From Bordetella petrii (lineage in GTDB: Bacteria; Pseudomonadota; Gammaproteobacteria; Burkholderiales; Burkholderiaceae_B): a DNA stretch of 35,069 nucleotides. The position numbers and the translations under genes were made by a program. This document shows, one piece after another, positions 27,947 through 35,069 of the stretch (the stretch's first letter is position 1; each line of letters starts with the position of its first letter). Under the pieces are notes generated by a model. The model had not been told where the DNA came from and did no database searches. It saw only the letters and a program-made list of their open reading frames with translations. The stretch spans positions 1 through 35,069 of the forward strand of contig NZ_JAJMLX010000013.1 in the NCBI RefSeq assembly GCF_020991325.1, written 5' to 3'.

Positions 27947-28581
27947 GCACCTACGAACTGATCGGCTCGCGCGGCTGCGGATCGGCCATTGTGGAAATGG
28001 CCCTGCACTTGGCCAACGTGCCGTACACACTCACCGACCTGCCATACCTGAAGGCCGGCCCCGGGCGCGAGCGCCTGCTGCGGCTGAACGTCACGGGCCA
28101 GGTGCCGACGCTGGTCCTGCCCAGTGGCGAGGTCATGACCGAAAGCGCGGCCATGGTGCTGCACCTGAACGACGTGGCGCCGGCCGCCGGGCTGGTGCCG
28201 CCGGCCGACAGCCCGGACCGCGCCCGGTTCTGGCATGTGCTGATGCGACTGATCGGCGCGGTGTATCCCACTTTCACCTATGCGGACGACCCGCCCAAAT
28301 GGACCACCGAGGGCGAGCCGGCCGAACTGCTGCGCACGCGCGTGCATGCGCGCCGGGCCGAACTGTGGCAGGAAATCGACCGCATTGCCGGCGCGCCGCA
28401 TGTGCTGGGCCGGCGGTTCAGCGCGCTGGATTTGTATGTGGCGGTAATGATCCGCTGGCGCCCGGGGCCTACATGGTTCAAGGCCTGCTGCCCGGCGTTG
28501 TACGCGGTGGCCGAACAGGCCGCGGCGCAGCCGGATGTGGCGAAACTGCTGGCGCGGCATTTCGACCCGCCGCTGGAATAA
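27943..28581 (+). CDS. Glutathione S-transferase-like protein
   Basis: A 212-residue protein with a thioredoxin-fold N-terminus (STYELIGSRGCGSAIVEMALHLANVPYTL, NVTGQVPTLVLPSGEVMTESAAMVLHL) and a helical C-terminus, as in divergent GSTs. The NVTGQVPTL cis-proline loop and the E-S-A glutathione-binding segment are kept. The likely catalytic position is a Ser/Cys cluster near residues 8-13. It overlaps the dehydrogenase gene by ATGA, so the two are co-translated. Substrate unknown. Confidence 0.85.
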   Translation: MSTYELIGSRGCGSAIVEMALHLANVPYTLTDLPYLKAGPGRERLLRLNVTGQVPTLVLPSGEVMTESAAMVLHLNDVAPAAGLVPPADSPDRARFWHVLMRLIGAVYPTFTYADDPPKWTTEGEPAELLRTRVHARRAELWQEIDRIAGAPHVLGRRFSALDLYVAVMIRWRPGPTWFKACCPALYAVAEQAAAQPDVAKLLARHFDPPLE

Positions 28582-28585
28582 GGAC

Positions 28586-28606
28586 TGCGCCGGCGGGCCC
28601 GGCGCA
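28586..28606. terminator. Candidate bidirectional hairpin at a convergent junction
   Basis: An 8-bp perfect GC stem (TGCGCCGG against CCGGCGCA) with a 5-base loop fills the 30-base gap between the GST-like gene and the DUF423 gene. It has no T-run on either side. Confidence 0.45.
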
Positions 28607-28611
28607 AGGCG

Positions 28612-28986
28612 TTATGCGGCGCGCCAGGCCGCCCAGGCCACCATTGCCCAGGCCGCCAGGAAAGCCACGCCGCCCAGCGGGGTGATGGCGCCCAGCCAGC
28701 GCGTGCCGGTCAGCGCCAGCACGTACAGACTGCCGCTGAACAGCACGATGCCGGCGAACATCACGGCGCCCGCCGTGGACAGCAGCGTCGATCCGAATCG
28801 CGCGCCCAGCAGGGCGATGATGAACAGCCCCATTGCGTGGACCAGGTGGTAAAGCACGCCGGTTTGCCATACGGCCAGCAGTTCGGGGGTGACGATGCGC
28901 TTGAGCCCGTGGGCGCCAAACGCGCCGGCGCCCACGGCTGCGATCATGTTCAGGGCGGCCAGGATGGCCAACTGCCGGTCGGTCAT
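28612..28986 (-). CDS. DUF423 family small membrane protein (YgdD-like)
   Basis: A 124-residue inner-membrane protein with four hydrophobic segments. The family signature is clear: LAILAALNMIAAVGAGAFGAHGLKRIVTPE, WQTGVLYHLVHAMGLFIIALL, and GIVLFSGSLYVLALTGTRWLGAITPLGGVAFLAAW. AAAGGACTC precedes the start. Function in the cell is not established for the family. It is transcribed convergently with the GST-like gene. Confidence 0.92.
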   Translation of the reverse strand: MTDRQLAILAALNMIAAVGAGAFGAHGLKRIVTPELLAVWQTGVLYHLVHAMGLFIIALLGARFGSTLLSTAGAVMFAGIVLFSGSLYVLALTGTRWLGAITPLGGVAFLAAWAMVAWAAWRAA

Positions 28987-29029
28987 GGATGAGTCCTTTG
29001 CAATGGGGAAGGCGTGGCGCGTGGCGCCG

Positions 29030-30088
29030 CTATGCCGCCAATACCGCGCGCCCCACGACTTTACCCTGCCGCAGCGCCCCCAGCACCGCGTCGGCTTCGG
29101 ACAGGGCGTAGCGCGTGACGGGAATCTGCGGCACCTTGCCATCGCGCACCAGCGCCATGAGTTCGCGCAGTTCCTCAAGGTTGCCGACATAGCTGCCCAG
29201 GATAGACAGCGCTTTCAGGGGGATGAGGGCCAGCGGCCAGTTGGACCCGCCGCCGAACAGGCCCACCACCACCAGTTTGGCGCCCTTGGCCAGGCAATCG
29301 AAGGCCAGGCTGGTGGTGGCGGGCGCGCCCACCAGGTCGATGGCGCCGTACAGCGGCTGCCCGCCGGCCGCTTTCGACAGTTGCGCGGCGGCATCGGGCG
29401 CGGCGCCGTCCACGGCCGCCAGGGCGCCGGCATCCAGCGCCGCCTGGCGCTTGGCTGGATCGATATCCACCACGATGGCGCCCGCACCGCCTAGCGCTTT
29501 CAGCAGCGATAGGCACATCAGGCCCAGGCCGCCCGCGCCAAAAATCACGATGGGATGCTTGCGGTACAGGTCGGAGCCCAGTTTCTTCAGCGCCGAGTAG
29601 GTGGTCAAGCCCGAACACGCATAGGGCGCGGCCAGGGCCGGATCAAGGTCGCCGATGTCGATCAGGTAGCGGGCGTGCGGAACCAGCATGTATTCGGCGT
29701 ATCCGCCTGGGCGGTGCACGCCCAGGCAGGCCGGCGCCGCGCAATGGTTCTCGCGGCCGTCCAGGCACACCGCGCATTTGCCGCAGCCTATCCAGGGGTA
29801 CACCAGGTAATTGCGATCGGGCTGGACGTCGCCGGCGTCGGGTCCGGCCGAGGCCAGCGTGCCCACGGTTTCGTGGCCCATGGTCAGGGGCAGGGACACG
29901 CCGCGGTCTTTCAGGGTAAGTGTGCGGCCCTGGCCGAGGTCGTAGCCGCCTTCCCACAAGTGTATGTCGCTGTGGCATACGCCCGCGGCACGTACTTTCA
30001 GCAGTACCTGGGCGCCCTGCGGTTCTGGCATGGGCATTTCGCGCAGTTCGAGCGGAGCATGGAAATCGACGACGCAGTAGCACTTCAT
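29030..30088 (-). CDS. Zinc-dependent alcohol dehydrogenase (medium-chain)
   Basis: A 352-residue medium-chain dehydrogenase/reductase. Catalytic zinc ligands are Cys38 (GVCHSDIHLWEG) and His71 (GHETVG); the four structural-zinc cysteines are Cys102, 105, 108 and 116 (CGKCAVCLDGRENHC). The Rossmann motif is IFGAGGLGLMCL, followed by VVDIDPAKR, the acidic Asp suggesting NAD preference. The start has AGGAGA upstream. It lies 20 bases downstream of the arginase gene in one operon. Its alcohol or aldehyde substrate cannot be read from sequence; a role on an arginine-breakdown product is speculative. Confidence 0.88.
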   Translation of the reverse strand: MKCYCVVDFHAPLELREMPMPEPQGAQVLLKVRAAGVCHSDIHLWEGGYDLGQGRTLTLKDRGVSLPLTMGHETVGTLASAGPDAGDVQPDRNYLVYPWIGCGKCAVCLDGRENHCAAPACLGVHRPGGYAEYMLVPHARYLIDIGDLDPALAAPYACSGLTTYSALKKLGSDLYRKHPIVIFGAGGLGLMCLSLLKALGGAGAIVVDIDPAKRQAALDAGALAAVDGAAPDAAAQLSKAAGGQPLYGAIDLVGAPATTSLAFDCLAKGAKLVVVGLFGGGSNWPLALIPLKALSILGSYVGNLEELRELMALVRDGKVPQIPVTRYALSEADAVLGALRQGKVVGRAVLAA

Positions 30089-30108
30089 GGGGGTGTCTCC
30101 TGGTGAAA

Positions 30109-31065
30109 TCAGGGGTGCCGGCGTATCGGGCGCCGGATCAGTGTGGATTTGCCGAACAGGCTTTGCACCAGGTCGGTGGCCAGTACGGCGGTTTTGTTGC
30201 GCACATCCAGCGCCGGGTTCAGTTCGACGATGTCCAGCGAACCCAGGCGGCCGGTGTCGGCGATCATTTCCATGCATAGCTGCGCTTCACGGTAGGTGGG
30301 GCCGCCGGGAATACTGGTGGCCACCGCGGGCGCGATTTCCGGGTCAAGGAAATCCACGTCGAAGCTGACGTGCAGGTGGGTGTCGGGGGTAAGGCCGGCC
30401 AGGGCTTCCTCCATGACGGCGCGCATGCCGATTTCGTCGATGCTGCGCATGTCGTAGATGCCGATGCCGGCCGCGTCGATCAGGCGCTTTTCGCCTTCGT
30501 CCACGCTGCGTATGCCGACCTGGCGGATCCAGGCGGGCTGCAGGGCGGGTACGTGGCCGGCCAGGGATGTCAGGGCCTGGGGGCCGTGGCCGCACAGGCA
30601 GGCCACCGGCATGCCGTGCAGATTGCCCGACGGTGTGAGGTCTTGGGTGTTGAAGTCGGCGTGCGCGTCCAGCCACAGCACGCGCAGCGGCTTGCCGGCG
30701 CCCTGGCAATAGCGGGCCACGGCGCTGATCGAGCCCGTGCCCAGGCAGTGGTCGCCACCCAGCAGGATGGGTAGGCGGCCGCGCTGCAGTTCGGTGTACA
30801 CCGCGTCGTGCGCCAGCACGTTCCAGGCCACCACTTCATCCAGGTGGCGGTAGCCCTGTTGCGCAGGCAGCCCGGGGTTGGGCGGGCCGTTGAGATTGCC
30901 GGCATCTTCGACATGATGGCCCAGCGCCTGCAGGGCCGCCGCCAGCCCCGCCACGCGCAGGGCCTCGGGGCCCATCGAGGCGCCGCGCGAACCCGCGCCG
31001 ACGTCGGTGGGCGCGCCTATCAGGGTAAGCGGGCGCGCGGGCGGCGAGGCATGAGGGTCGAGCAT
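30109..31065 (-). CDS. rocF: Arginase
   Basis: A 318-residue manganese ureohydrolase that splits arginine to ornithine and urea. The N-terminus LIGAPTDVGAGSRGASMGPEALRVAGL is typical of true arginases. Mn ligands are His106 (LGGDHCLGTGS), Asp133, His135 and Asp137 (WLDAHADFNT), and the later pair in SFDVDFLDPEIAP. LHGMP supplies the guanidino-binding region. AAGGAG precedes the start. It heads a two-gene operon with the alcohol dehydrogenase and is divergent from the metQ-like gene. Agmatinase and formimidoylglutamase are relatives, but the N-terminal motif favours arginase. Confidence 0.9.
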   Translation of the reverse strand: MLDPHASPPARPLTLIGAPTDVGAGSRGASMGPEALRVAGLAAALQALGHHVEDAGNLNGPPNPGLPAQQGYRHLDEVVAWNVLAHDAVYTELQRGRLPILLGGDHCLGTGSISAVARYCQGAGKPLRVLWLDAHADFNTQDLTPSGNLHGMPVACLCGHGPQALTSLAGHVPALQPAWIRQVGIRSVDEGEKRLIDAAGIGIYDMRSIDEIGMRAVMEEALAGLTPDTHLHVSFDVDFLDPEIAPAVATSIPGGPTYREAQLCMEMIADTGRLGSLDIVELNPALDVRNKTAVLATDLVQSLFGKSTLIRRPIRRHP

Positions 31066-31173
31066 GGCGGCGGGCTCCTTGGCGGCCGGGGCCGCTTGCC
31101 TGGGGTACCGGTATCTTTAACGATGTGCGACGGTGGCGCAAGCGGTAGGGCACAATGGCGTTTTACGACCTGA

Positions 31174-31191
31174 GCCGCCCTTGGGGGCGGC
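31174..31191 (+). promoter_or_regulatory. Hairpin directly upstream of the metQ-like start
   Basis: A perfect 7-bp stem GCCGCCC-TTGG-GGGCGGC ends nine bases before the ATG. The only G-rich stretch that could act as a ribosome site lies inside the 3' arm, so folding could limit translation. I see no SAM-riboswitch or S-box features. Confidence 0.4.
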
Positions 31192-31200
31192 ATACCGATC

Positions 31201-32010
31201 ATGATGCGTTTTTTCCGTTTGCCGCTGGCGGGCCTGCTGTGCCTGGCCATGATGGCGGGTCCGGCCGCCGCCGCCCAGGACAAGCCCTTGCGCATAGGGG
31301 TGATTGCCAGCGTGGCGAACGAGGCCACCGAAATCGCCATTGCCCAGGCCGCGAAGCAGGGACTGAAGGTTGAACTGGTGGAATTCAACGATTGGGTCAT
31401 GCCCAACATTGCCGCGGCGGAAGGCTCGGTGGACGCCAATTTCTTCCAGCATGCGCCTTTCCTGGAACTGTTCAACCGCAGCCGCGGCGAGAACCTGGTG
31501 CCGATTGCTTATGGGTATTCCACTACCATGGGCCTGTTCTCGAAACGCCTGAAGCCGGGCGACCCGATCCCGGACCGCGCCAAGATCGCCATTCCCAACG
31601 ACCCGGTCAATACCGGGCGCGCCCTGCTGCTGCTGCAGTCGATGGGGCTGCTGGTGCTGCGCACGGGTGCCGATCACCAGGCCACCATGCACGAGATCGT
31701 GGCCAACCCCAAGCAGCTGGCGCTGATCCAGATAGACGGCTCGCAGTCGGCCCGTACCTTCGACGACGTGACGGCATCGGCCACATACACCACGTTTGCC
31801 AAGCATGCCGGCATCAACGAAAAAGACGGGCTGGGGTTCGACAATACCGACCCCGAGAATGTGCGGCGCTACGCCATACGCTGGGTGACCAAGCCGGAAC
31901 GCGCGCACGACCCGCGCCTGCTGAAGTTCATCGGCATTTACCAGAATTCGCCCGAGGTGAAGGCCAGGCTGCGCAAACTGTATGGCGACCTGATCGAATT
32001 CCCCTGGTAG
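31201..32010 (+). CDS. MetQ/NlpA-family ABC transporter substrate-binding protein (orphan)
   Basis: A 269-residue receptor of the MetQ/NlpA family, which binds methionine (often also D-methionine) and related amino acids. The signal peptide FFRLPLAGLLCLAMMAGPAAAAQ has a cysteine at 14 but no proper lipobox, so unlike classical MetQ it may be a soluble periplasmic protein. Family strings are LVEFNDWVMPNIAAAEGSVDANFFQHAPFLELFNRSRG, AIPNDPVNTGRALLLLQSMGLL and IQIDGSQSARTFDDV. No metN or metI lies beside it. Two consecutive ATGs start the frame; either could be used. It is convergent with psd. Confidence 0.88.
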   Translation: MMRFFRLPLAGLLCLAMMAGPAAAAQDKPLRIGVIASVANEATEIAIAQAAKQGLKVELVEFNDWVMPNIAAAEGSVDANFFQHAPFLELFNRSRGENLVPIAYGYSTTMGLFSKRLKPGDPIPDRAKIAIPNDPVNTGRALLLLQSMGLLVLRTGADHQATMHEIVANPKQLALIQIDGSQSARTFDDVTASATYTTFAKHAGINEKDGLGFDNTDPENVRRYAIRWVTKPERAHDPRLLKFIGIYQNSPEVKARLRKLYGDLIEFPW

Positions 32011-32033
32011 CGAGGGGGCAGCCGCCGGGCGGG

Positions 32034-32897
32034 TCAGGCAGGCAGCGCCAGGATTTCGCCCATGCGCACGGGGCCGCGCACCGACGGGGTGTCGGTCCAG
32101 CGTACCCGTTCGGGGCCGAACAGCACGATGACCGTGGAGCCCAGCTTGAAGCGGCCCATTTCCGCGCCTTTTTCCAGATGGATGGGGGCCCGCGCCGCTT
32201 CGTCGTAGCGCGTGGCGCGGACTTGGCGCTTGTGGGGCGTGATCAGGCCGGCCCACACGGTTTCGACGGACGCCACGATCATCGCGCCCACCAGCACCAT
32301 GGCCATTGGGCCGTATTCCGTATCGAACAGGCAGACCACCCGTTCGTTGCGGGCAAACAGTTCCGGCACATGGCCGGCGGTAAGCGGGTTGACCGAGAAC
32401 AGCCGGCCCGGTACATGCACCATTTCACGCAGCGTGCCGGCGCAAGGCATGTGCACGCGGTGGTAGTCGCGCGGCGACAGGTAGATGGTGGCGAAATCGC
32501 CGCCAGCGAAGGGTGCGGCGCGGCCAGGATCGCCGCCCAGCAGGGTGGTCAGGCTGTACGAATGCCCCTTGGCCTGGAAAATGCGGCCATGTTCGATGGG
32601 CCCCAGTTGGCTGATGGCGCCGTCGGCGGGGCACAGCACCGCGCCCGGCTCTGCGTCGAGCGGCCGCGCGTCGGGCTTCAGGGCCCGGGTGAAAAACTGG
32701 TTGAATGTCTCGAAGGCCAGCGGATCTTGCACCAGGGCCTCGCTCATGTCCACGCCATAGCGGCGCACGAAGCGCGAGATCATCCAGTTCTTGATGGCGG
32801 GTGTGCGGCAGTCGGCCGCCAGGCCCATCAGGCGCGACACCAGGTGATGCGGCGCGGCGTACTGGCTGGCAAGGAATAGCTGGTCTTTGAAATGCAT
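32034..32897 (-). CDS. psd: Phosphatidylserine decarboxylase proenzyme
   Basis: A 287-residue membrane-associated pyruvoyl enzyme converting phosphatidylserine to phosphatidylethanolamine. The self-cleavage motif LGST is at 252-255, with Ser254 giving the pyruvoyl group. Asp92 (CPADGAI), His149 (YHRVHMP) and the [12 protein letters not shown] segment near 68-80 match the family. The start [18 protein letters not shown] is the usual N-terminus, though the ribosome site is weak. An extra 67-codon upstream reading is not typical. It lies downstream of a small unknown gene and convergent with the metQ-like gene. Confidence 0.95.
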   Translation of the reverse strand: MHFKDQLFLASQYAAPHHLVSRLMGLAADCRTPAIKNWMISRFVRRYGVDMSEALVQDPLAFETFNQFFTRALKPDARPLDAEPGAVLCPADGAISQLGPIEHGRIFQAKGHSYSLTTLLGGDPGRAAPFAGGDFATIYLSPRDYHRVHMPCAGTLREMVHVPGRLFSVNPLTAGHVPELFARNERVVCLFDTEYGPMAMVLVGAMIVASVETVWAGLITPHKRQVRATRYDEAARAPIHLEKGAEMGRFKLGSTVIVLFGPERVRWTDTPSVRGPVRMGEILALPA

Positions 32898-32994
32898 GGA
32901 TTCTATGGGTGCGTTGGACTGCCGCGCGATGTTACTTGGTCTGGTCGCCTGGCGCCAGGTGGAAAGCGCGTAGCGCTTCGGGGTGGCCTTTACA

Positions 32995-33465
32995 TTAGCC
33001 GCGCGGCAGCGGCTCGACCGGCACGCCTTCCGGAATGTAGCGCACGCGGTCGCGGTGGATCTGGCGCGTGGCGAATCCGGTATGGCGGCTGGCGGCATTG
33101 CGCAGCAGCACCGACAGGACCGAACCCTTGTCCTGGATCCAGCGGGTCTTGCCGCGCAGCAGCTGTATGGCGTTCTGCGGCGTGCCCAGCCGGAAGCCGG
33201 TGGCGTTGATCGTGACGCTGTGCTTGCCGTCGAAATTGGCAGGGTCTTGTTCGGTGATGGCGACCGCGTCCAGGTTGTTGCTGCCGTGATCGATGCGGTA
33301 CAGGTAGGTGATGCGGTTGTGCGGATCGCGGATGGCGATGAGCTTTTCCGCCCCCGAGACGTCGGACATCATGCCGATGACCGGCGATTCGACCAGCCGG
33401 TTGCCGCGTTGTTCTTCGGTGTAGAGCAGCACGGTAAGCGGGGCGTCGACGGGGGCTGTGGGCAT
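32995..33465 (-). CDS. Conserved-looking hypothetical protein, unknown function
   Basis: A 156-residue soluble protein I do not recognise. It begins [38 protein letters not shown] and is rich in charged residues, with predicted mixed beta structure and no signal peptide or membrane helix. Its codon use is the same as the surrounding genes and it keeps a sensible start and stop, so it is likely real. Distinct segments are [27 protein letters not shown] and the Arg/His-rich tail [21 protein letters not shown]. It sits between the M20 hydrolase and psd genes, all on the minus strand. Confidence 0.65.
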   Translation of the reverse strand: MPTAPVDAPLTVLLYTEEQRGNRLVESPVIGMMSDVSGAEKLIAIRDPHNRITYLYRIDHGSNNLDAVAITEQDPANFDGKHSVTINATGFRLGTPQNAIQLLRGKTRWIQDKGSVLSVLLRNAASRHTGFATRQIHRDRVRYIPEGVPVEPLPRG

Positions 33466-33520
33466 TGACGATAGAGCATGGGCGGGAAGCCGCGATTTTA
33501 GCCTACGCGGCCGGGGCCGT

Positions 33521-34765
33521 TCAGGGGGCAAGCCCCGCACGCGCCACCATGGCATCCAGCAGCACGTTGCAGCCGGCTTCCAGGTGTTCGGGGCGGGCGT
33601 CCTCGATTTCGTTGTGGCTGATGCCGTCCTTGCAGGGCACGAATATCATCGCCGTGGGGGCCACGGCGGCCATGTAGACGGCATCGTGGCCGGCGCCCGT
33701 CACGATATCCATGTGCGGCAGTTTGCGCGCGGCGGCACCAGCGCGGATCTTGCCTACCAGGTCGGTATCGAAGGGAGTTGGCGGGAAATATTGCACGTCC
33801 TTGACGTCCACCTCGACGCCATGGCGCCGTGCCACGTCCTGGGCGCCATCGTGCCAGGCCCGGTGCATGGCGGCCAGCGTTGCTTCGTCCTGGTGGCGCA
33901 GGTCTGCCGTGATGCGCACCTGGCCGGGGATGACATTTCGCGACCCCGGATGCGCGTGGATCTCGCCCACGGTGCCGCGGCCATGAGGCTGGTGGCCGTT
34001 GGCAATGTCGATGACGGCCTGTACCAGGTAGCTGGCGGCCAGCAGCGCGTCTTTGCGTATGGCCATGGGGGTGGGGCCCGCGTGCATTTCCATGCCGTTG
34101 ACCTCTACGTCGTACCAGCGCAGGCCTAGCGAACCCGTCACCACGCCGATGACTTTATCTTCGTGTTCCAGGATGGGCCCTTGTTCGATATGGGCCTCGA
34201 AATAGGCATCGACGGGGCGCCCGCCCACCGGCGCCGTGCCGGCGTAGCCGATGGCCCGCAACTCGTCGGCCACGGACTTGCCCGCCGCGTCGCGGGCATT
34301 CAAGGCGGTTTCCAGGGGGAACTTGCCCGCGAACACCCCGGACCCCATCATCACGGGCACGAAGCGCGAGCCTTCTTCGTTGGTCCAGATGGCCAGTTCC
34401 AGCGGCGCGCGCGTCTGGATGCCGGCATCGTTGAGGCTGCGCATCACTTCCAGCCCGGCCAGCACGCCGAAACAGCCGTCGAACTTCCCGCCGGTGGGCT
34501 GGGTGTCGATGTGGCTGCCCGTCATTACCGGCGGCAGGGTGTCGTCCTGGCCGGCGCGGCGCCCGAAGATATTGCCGACCTGGTCTACATGCACCTGCAG
34601 GCCGGCGTCTTTCATCCAGCCCACCACCAGGTCGCGTCCCTGGCCGTCCAGCTCGGTCAGGGCCAGCCTGCAGTTGCCCCCCTTGGGCGTGGCGCCGATC
34701 TGCGCCAAATCCATCAAGGACTGCCACAGGCGCTGGCCGTCAATGGAGATCGTCGGGGTCGTCAT
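33521..34765 (-). CDS. M20-family Zn-dependent carbamoylase/ureidohydrolase (N-carbamoyl-L-amino acid hydrolase, allantoate amidohydrolase or beta-ureidopropionase type)
   Basis: A 414-residue metal-dependent hydrolase of the HyuC/AllC/ureidopropionase group, which cleaves carbamoyl or ureido groups from amino acids. Metal ligands are His85 (TGSHIDTQPTGGKFDG), the bridging Asp96, and Glu130-Glu131 (TNEEGSRF). FEAHIEQGPILE, NGMEMHAGPTPM and a C-terminal GAGHDAVYMA and GISHNEIED follow in the family order. AAAGGAC precedes the start. It follows the CoA-lyase gene end by 12 bases. Members that look alike act on N-carbamoyl-L-amino acids, allantoate or beta-ureidopropionate, so the substrate is open. 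Confidence 0.88.
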   Translation of the reverse strand: MTTPTISIDGQRLWQSLMDLAQIGATPKGGNCRLALTELDGQGRDLVVGWMKDAGLQVHVDQVGNIFGRRAGQDDTLPPVMTGSHIDTQPTGGKFDGCFGVLAGLEVMRSLNDAGIQTRAPLELAIWTNEEGSRFVPVMMGSGVFAGKFPLETALNARDAAGKSVADELRAIGYAGTAPVGGRPVDAYFEAHIEQGPILEHEDKVIGVVTGSLGLRWYDVEVNGMEMHAGPTPMAIRKDALLAASYLVQAVIDIANGHQPHGRGTVGEIHAHPGSRNVIPGQVRITADLRHQDEATLAAMHRAWHDGAQDVARRHGVEVDVKDVQYFPPTPFDTDLVGKIRAGAAARKLPHMDIVTGAGHDAVYMAAVAPTAMIFVPCKDGISHNEIEDARPEHLEAGCNVLLDAMVARAGLAP

Positions 34766-34777
34766 GAGGGAGTCCTT

Positions 34778-35005
34778 TCAAGAGTGAACAGGTGGGGCAG
34801 GGGGCAGGCCGGGCGTGGCGAGATGCCAGTTCTGGAATTCCGCATGCCGGGCCAGCAGGCGGCGCGCCGAAAGATAGTCGGGCGAACCGATGGGGGCGCC
34901 GGCATCGCCGTCGCCGCGTTGTTGGGCCTCGTAAGCGGCAACCAGGGCGCGGGCCGACCGGACTTCGCCGGCATCGGGGGTGAAGGCGGCGTGGATCGCC
35001 CGCAC
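34778..35005 (-). pseudogene. C-terminal fragment of a HpcH/HpaI (CitE-like) CoA-ester lyase
   Basis: Only the last 75 or so residues are present, reading VRAIHAAFTPDAGEVRSARALVAAYEAQQRGD, then DAGAPIGSPDYLSARRLLARHAEF and a proline-rich tail. This matches the C-terminal helix of citrate-lyase-beta-like CoA lyases, where the stretch before AFTPDAGE is normally an IHP-x-QV motif. Here the sequence before VRAIH is unrelated (RVTCQMSLK), so the gene is cut at about 35003. Its stop lies 12 bases from the M20 hydrolase start, so the intact gene was probably co-transcribed with it. Confidence 0.65.
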
Positions 35006-35010
35006 CTTCA
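34998..35010. other. Abrupt sequence junction (right chimeric boundary)
   Basis: Left of this point the minus strand encodes a CoA-lyase tail; right of it the plus strand encodes a YihY/BrkB-like segment. Neither gene continues across. No repeat or recombinase is visible. The position is accurate only to a few bases. Confidence 0.5.
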
Positions 35011-35069
35011 ACGACATCTGGCACGTGACGCGGCAGCGTCCCCTGCCCCAGCGCGCGCTGATGTACTGG
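35001..35069 (+). CDS. Partial YihY/BrkB-family membrane protein fragment
   Basis: The 23 codons to the window edge read RTFNDIWHVTRQRPLPQRALMYW. This fits the conserved loop of YihY (UPF0761)/BrkB membrane proteins, usually of the form (A/T)(L/F)N-x-IW-x-V-xx-x-RP....R.L.YW, which leads into the LTLGPLL helix. The true N-terminus is missing because of the junction, and the rest lies beyond the window. With so few residues the call is tentative. Confidence 0.45.

Noticed and set aside
31100-31200. SAM riboswitch or methionine control element before the metQ-like gene
   Set aside because: Only a simple 7-bp hairpin is visible; none of the conserved elements of known SAM riboswitches could be found, and the leader is short.
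31155-31373. 72-codon frame starting MAFYDLSRPWGRH before metQ
   Set aside because: It runs out of frame into the MetQ signal peptide region, has no ribosome site and no homologous pattern.

Overview
The window looks like a chromosomal stretch of a betaproteobacterium of the Alcaligenaceae (Bordetella/Achromobacter type). The reasons are high GC, strong CTG/GTG codon preference, Bug-family solute receptors, a UgpBAEC importer next to proC, a LivJHMGF operon, and dispersed hairpin repeats of the GGTGTCTGGC type. This placement is inference; no rRNA or tRNA is present to confirm it.

Layout. 1-~205: fragment of an unrelated membrane protein with actinobacterial-looking codon use, abruptly joined to ~209-6628: a large reducing type I polyketide synthase (minus strand) that ends just after its enoylreductase and so lacks the ketoreductase and ACP. 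6629-7248: lower-GC non-coding DNA with operator-like inverted repeats. 7249-9195: an orphan LivJ-type binding protein and a small alpha/beta hydrolase. 9370-13597: ugpBAEC (minus strand) behind a good Pho box. 13758-15151: proC and a yhhQ-like queuosine-precursor transporter, overlapping. 15454-20299: livJHMGF (plus). 20464-25866: a cluster for N-modified D-amino acids, comprising a Bug receptor, D-aminoacylase and Asp/Glu-type racemase (minus operon), a divergent LysR regulator and an N-carbamoyl-D-amino acid hydrolase. 26009-28986: two GST-like proteins around a PQQ-type sugar dehydrogenase, and a DUF423 membrane protein. 29030-31065: arginase and zinc alcohol dehydrogenase. 31201-32010: an orphan MetQ-like receptor. 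32034-34765: phosphatidylserine decarboxylase, an unknown protein and an M20-family carbamoylase/ureidohydrolase. 34778-~35005: the C-terminal tail of a CoA-ester lyase, again abruptly joined to ~35001-35069: the start of a YihY/BrkB-like fragment on the other strand.

How the parts work together. Much of the region serves nitrogen and amino-acid scavenging: branched-chain amino acid import, glycerol-3-phosphate import, removal of acyl or carbamoyl groups from D- and L-amino acids, racemisation, proline synthesis and arginine breakdown. Two regulatory patterns recur. Pairs of GGTGTCTGG hairpins sit in all three roomy convergent gene junctions, and a strong GC-rich hairpin lies just 3' of the binding-protein gene in each of the three operons led by one. 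Both outer boundaries of the 34.8 kb core cut through genes without any transposase or recombinase, which most simply means assembly joins or an imported or rearranged block. No CRISPR, rRNA, tRNA or insertion sequence was seen.
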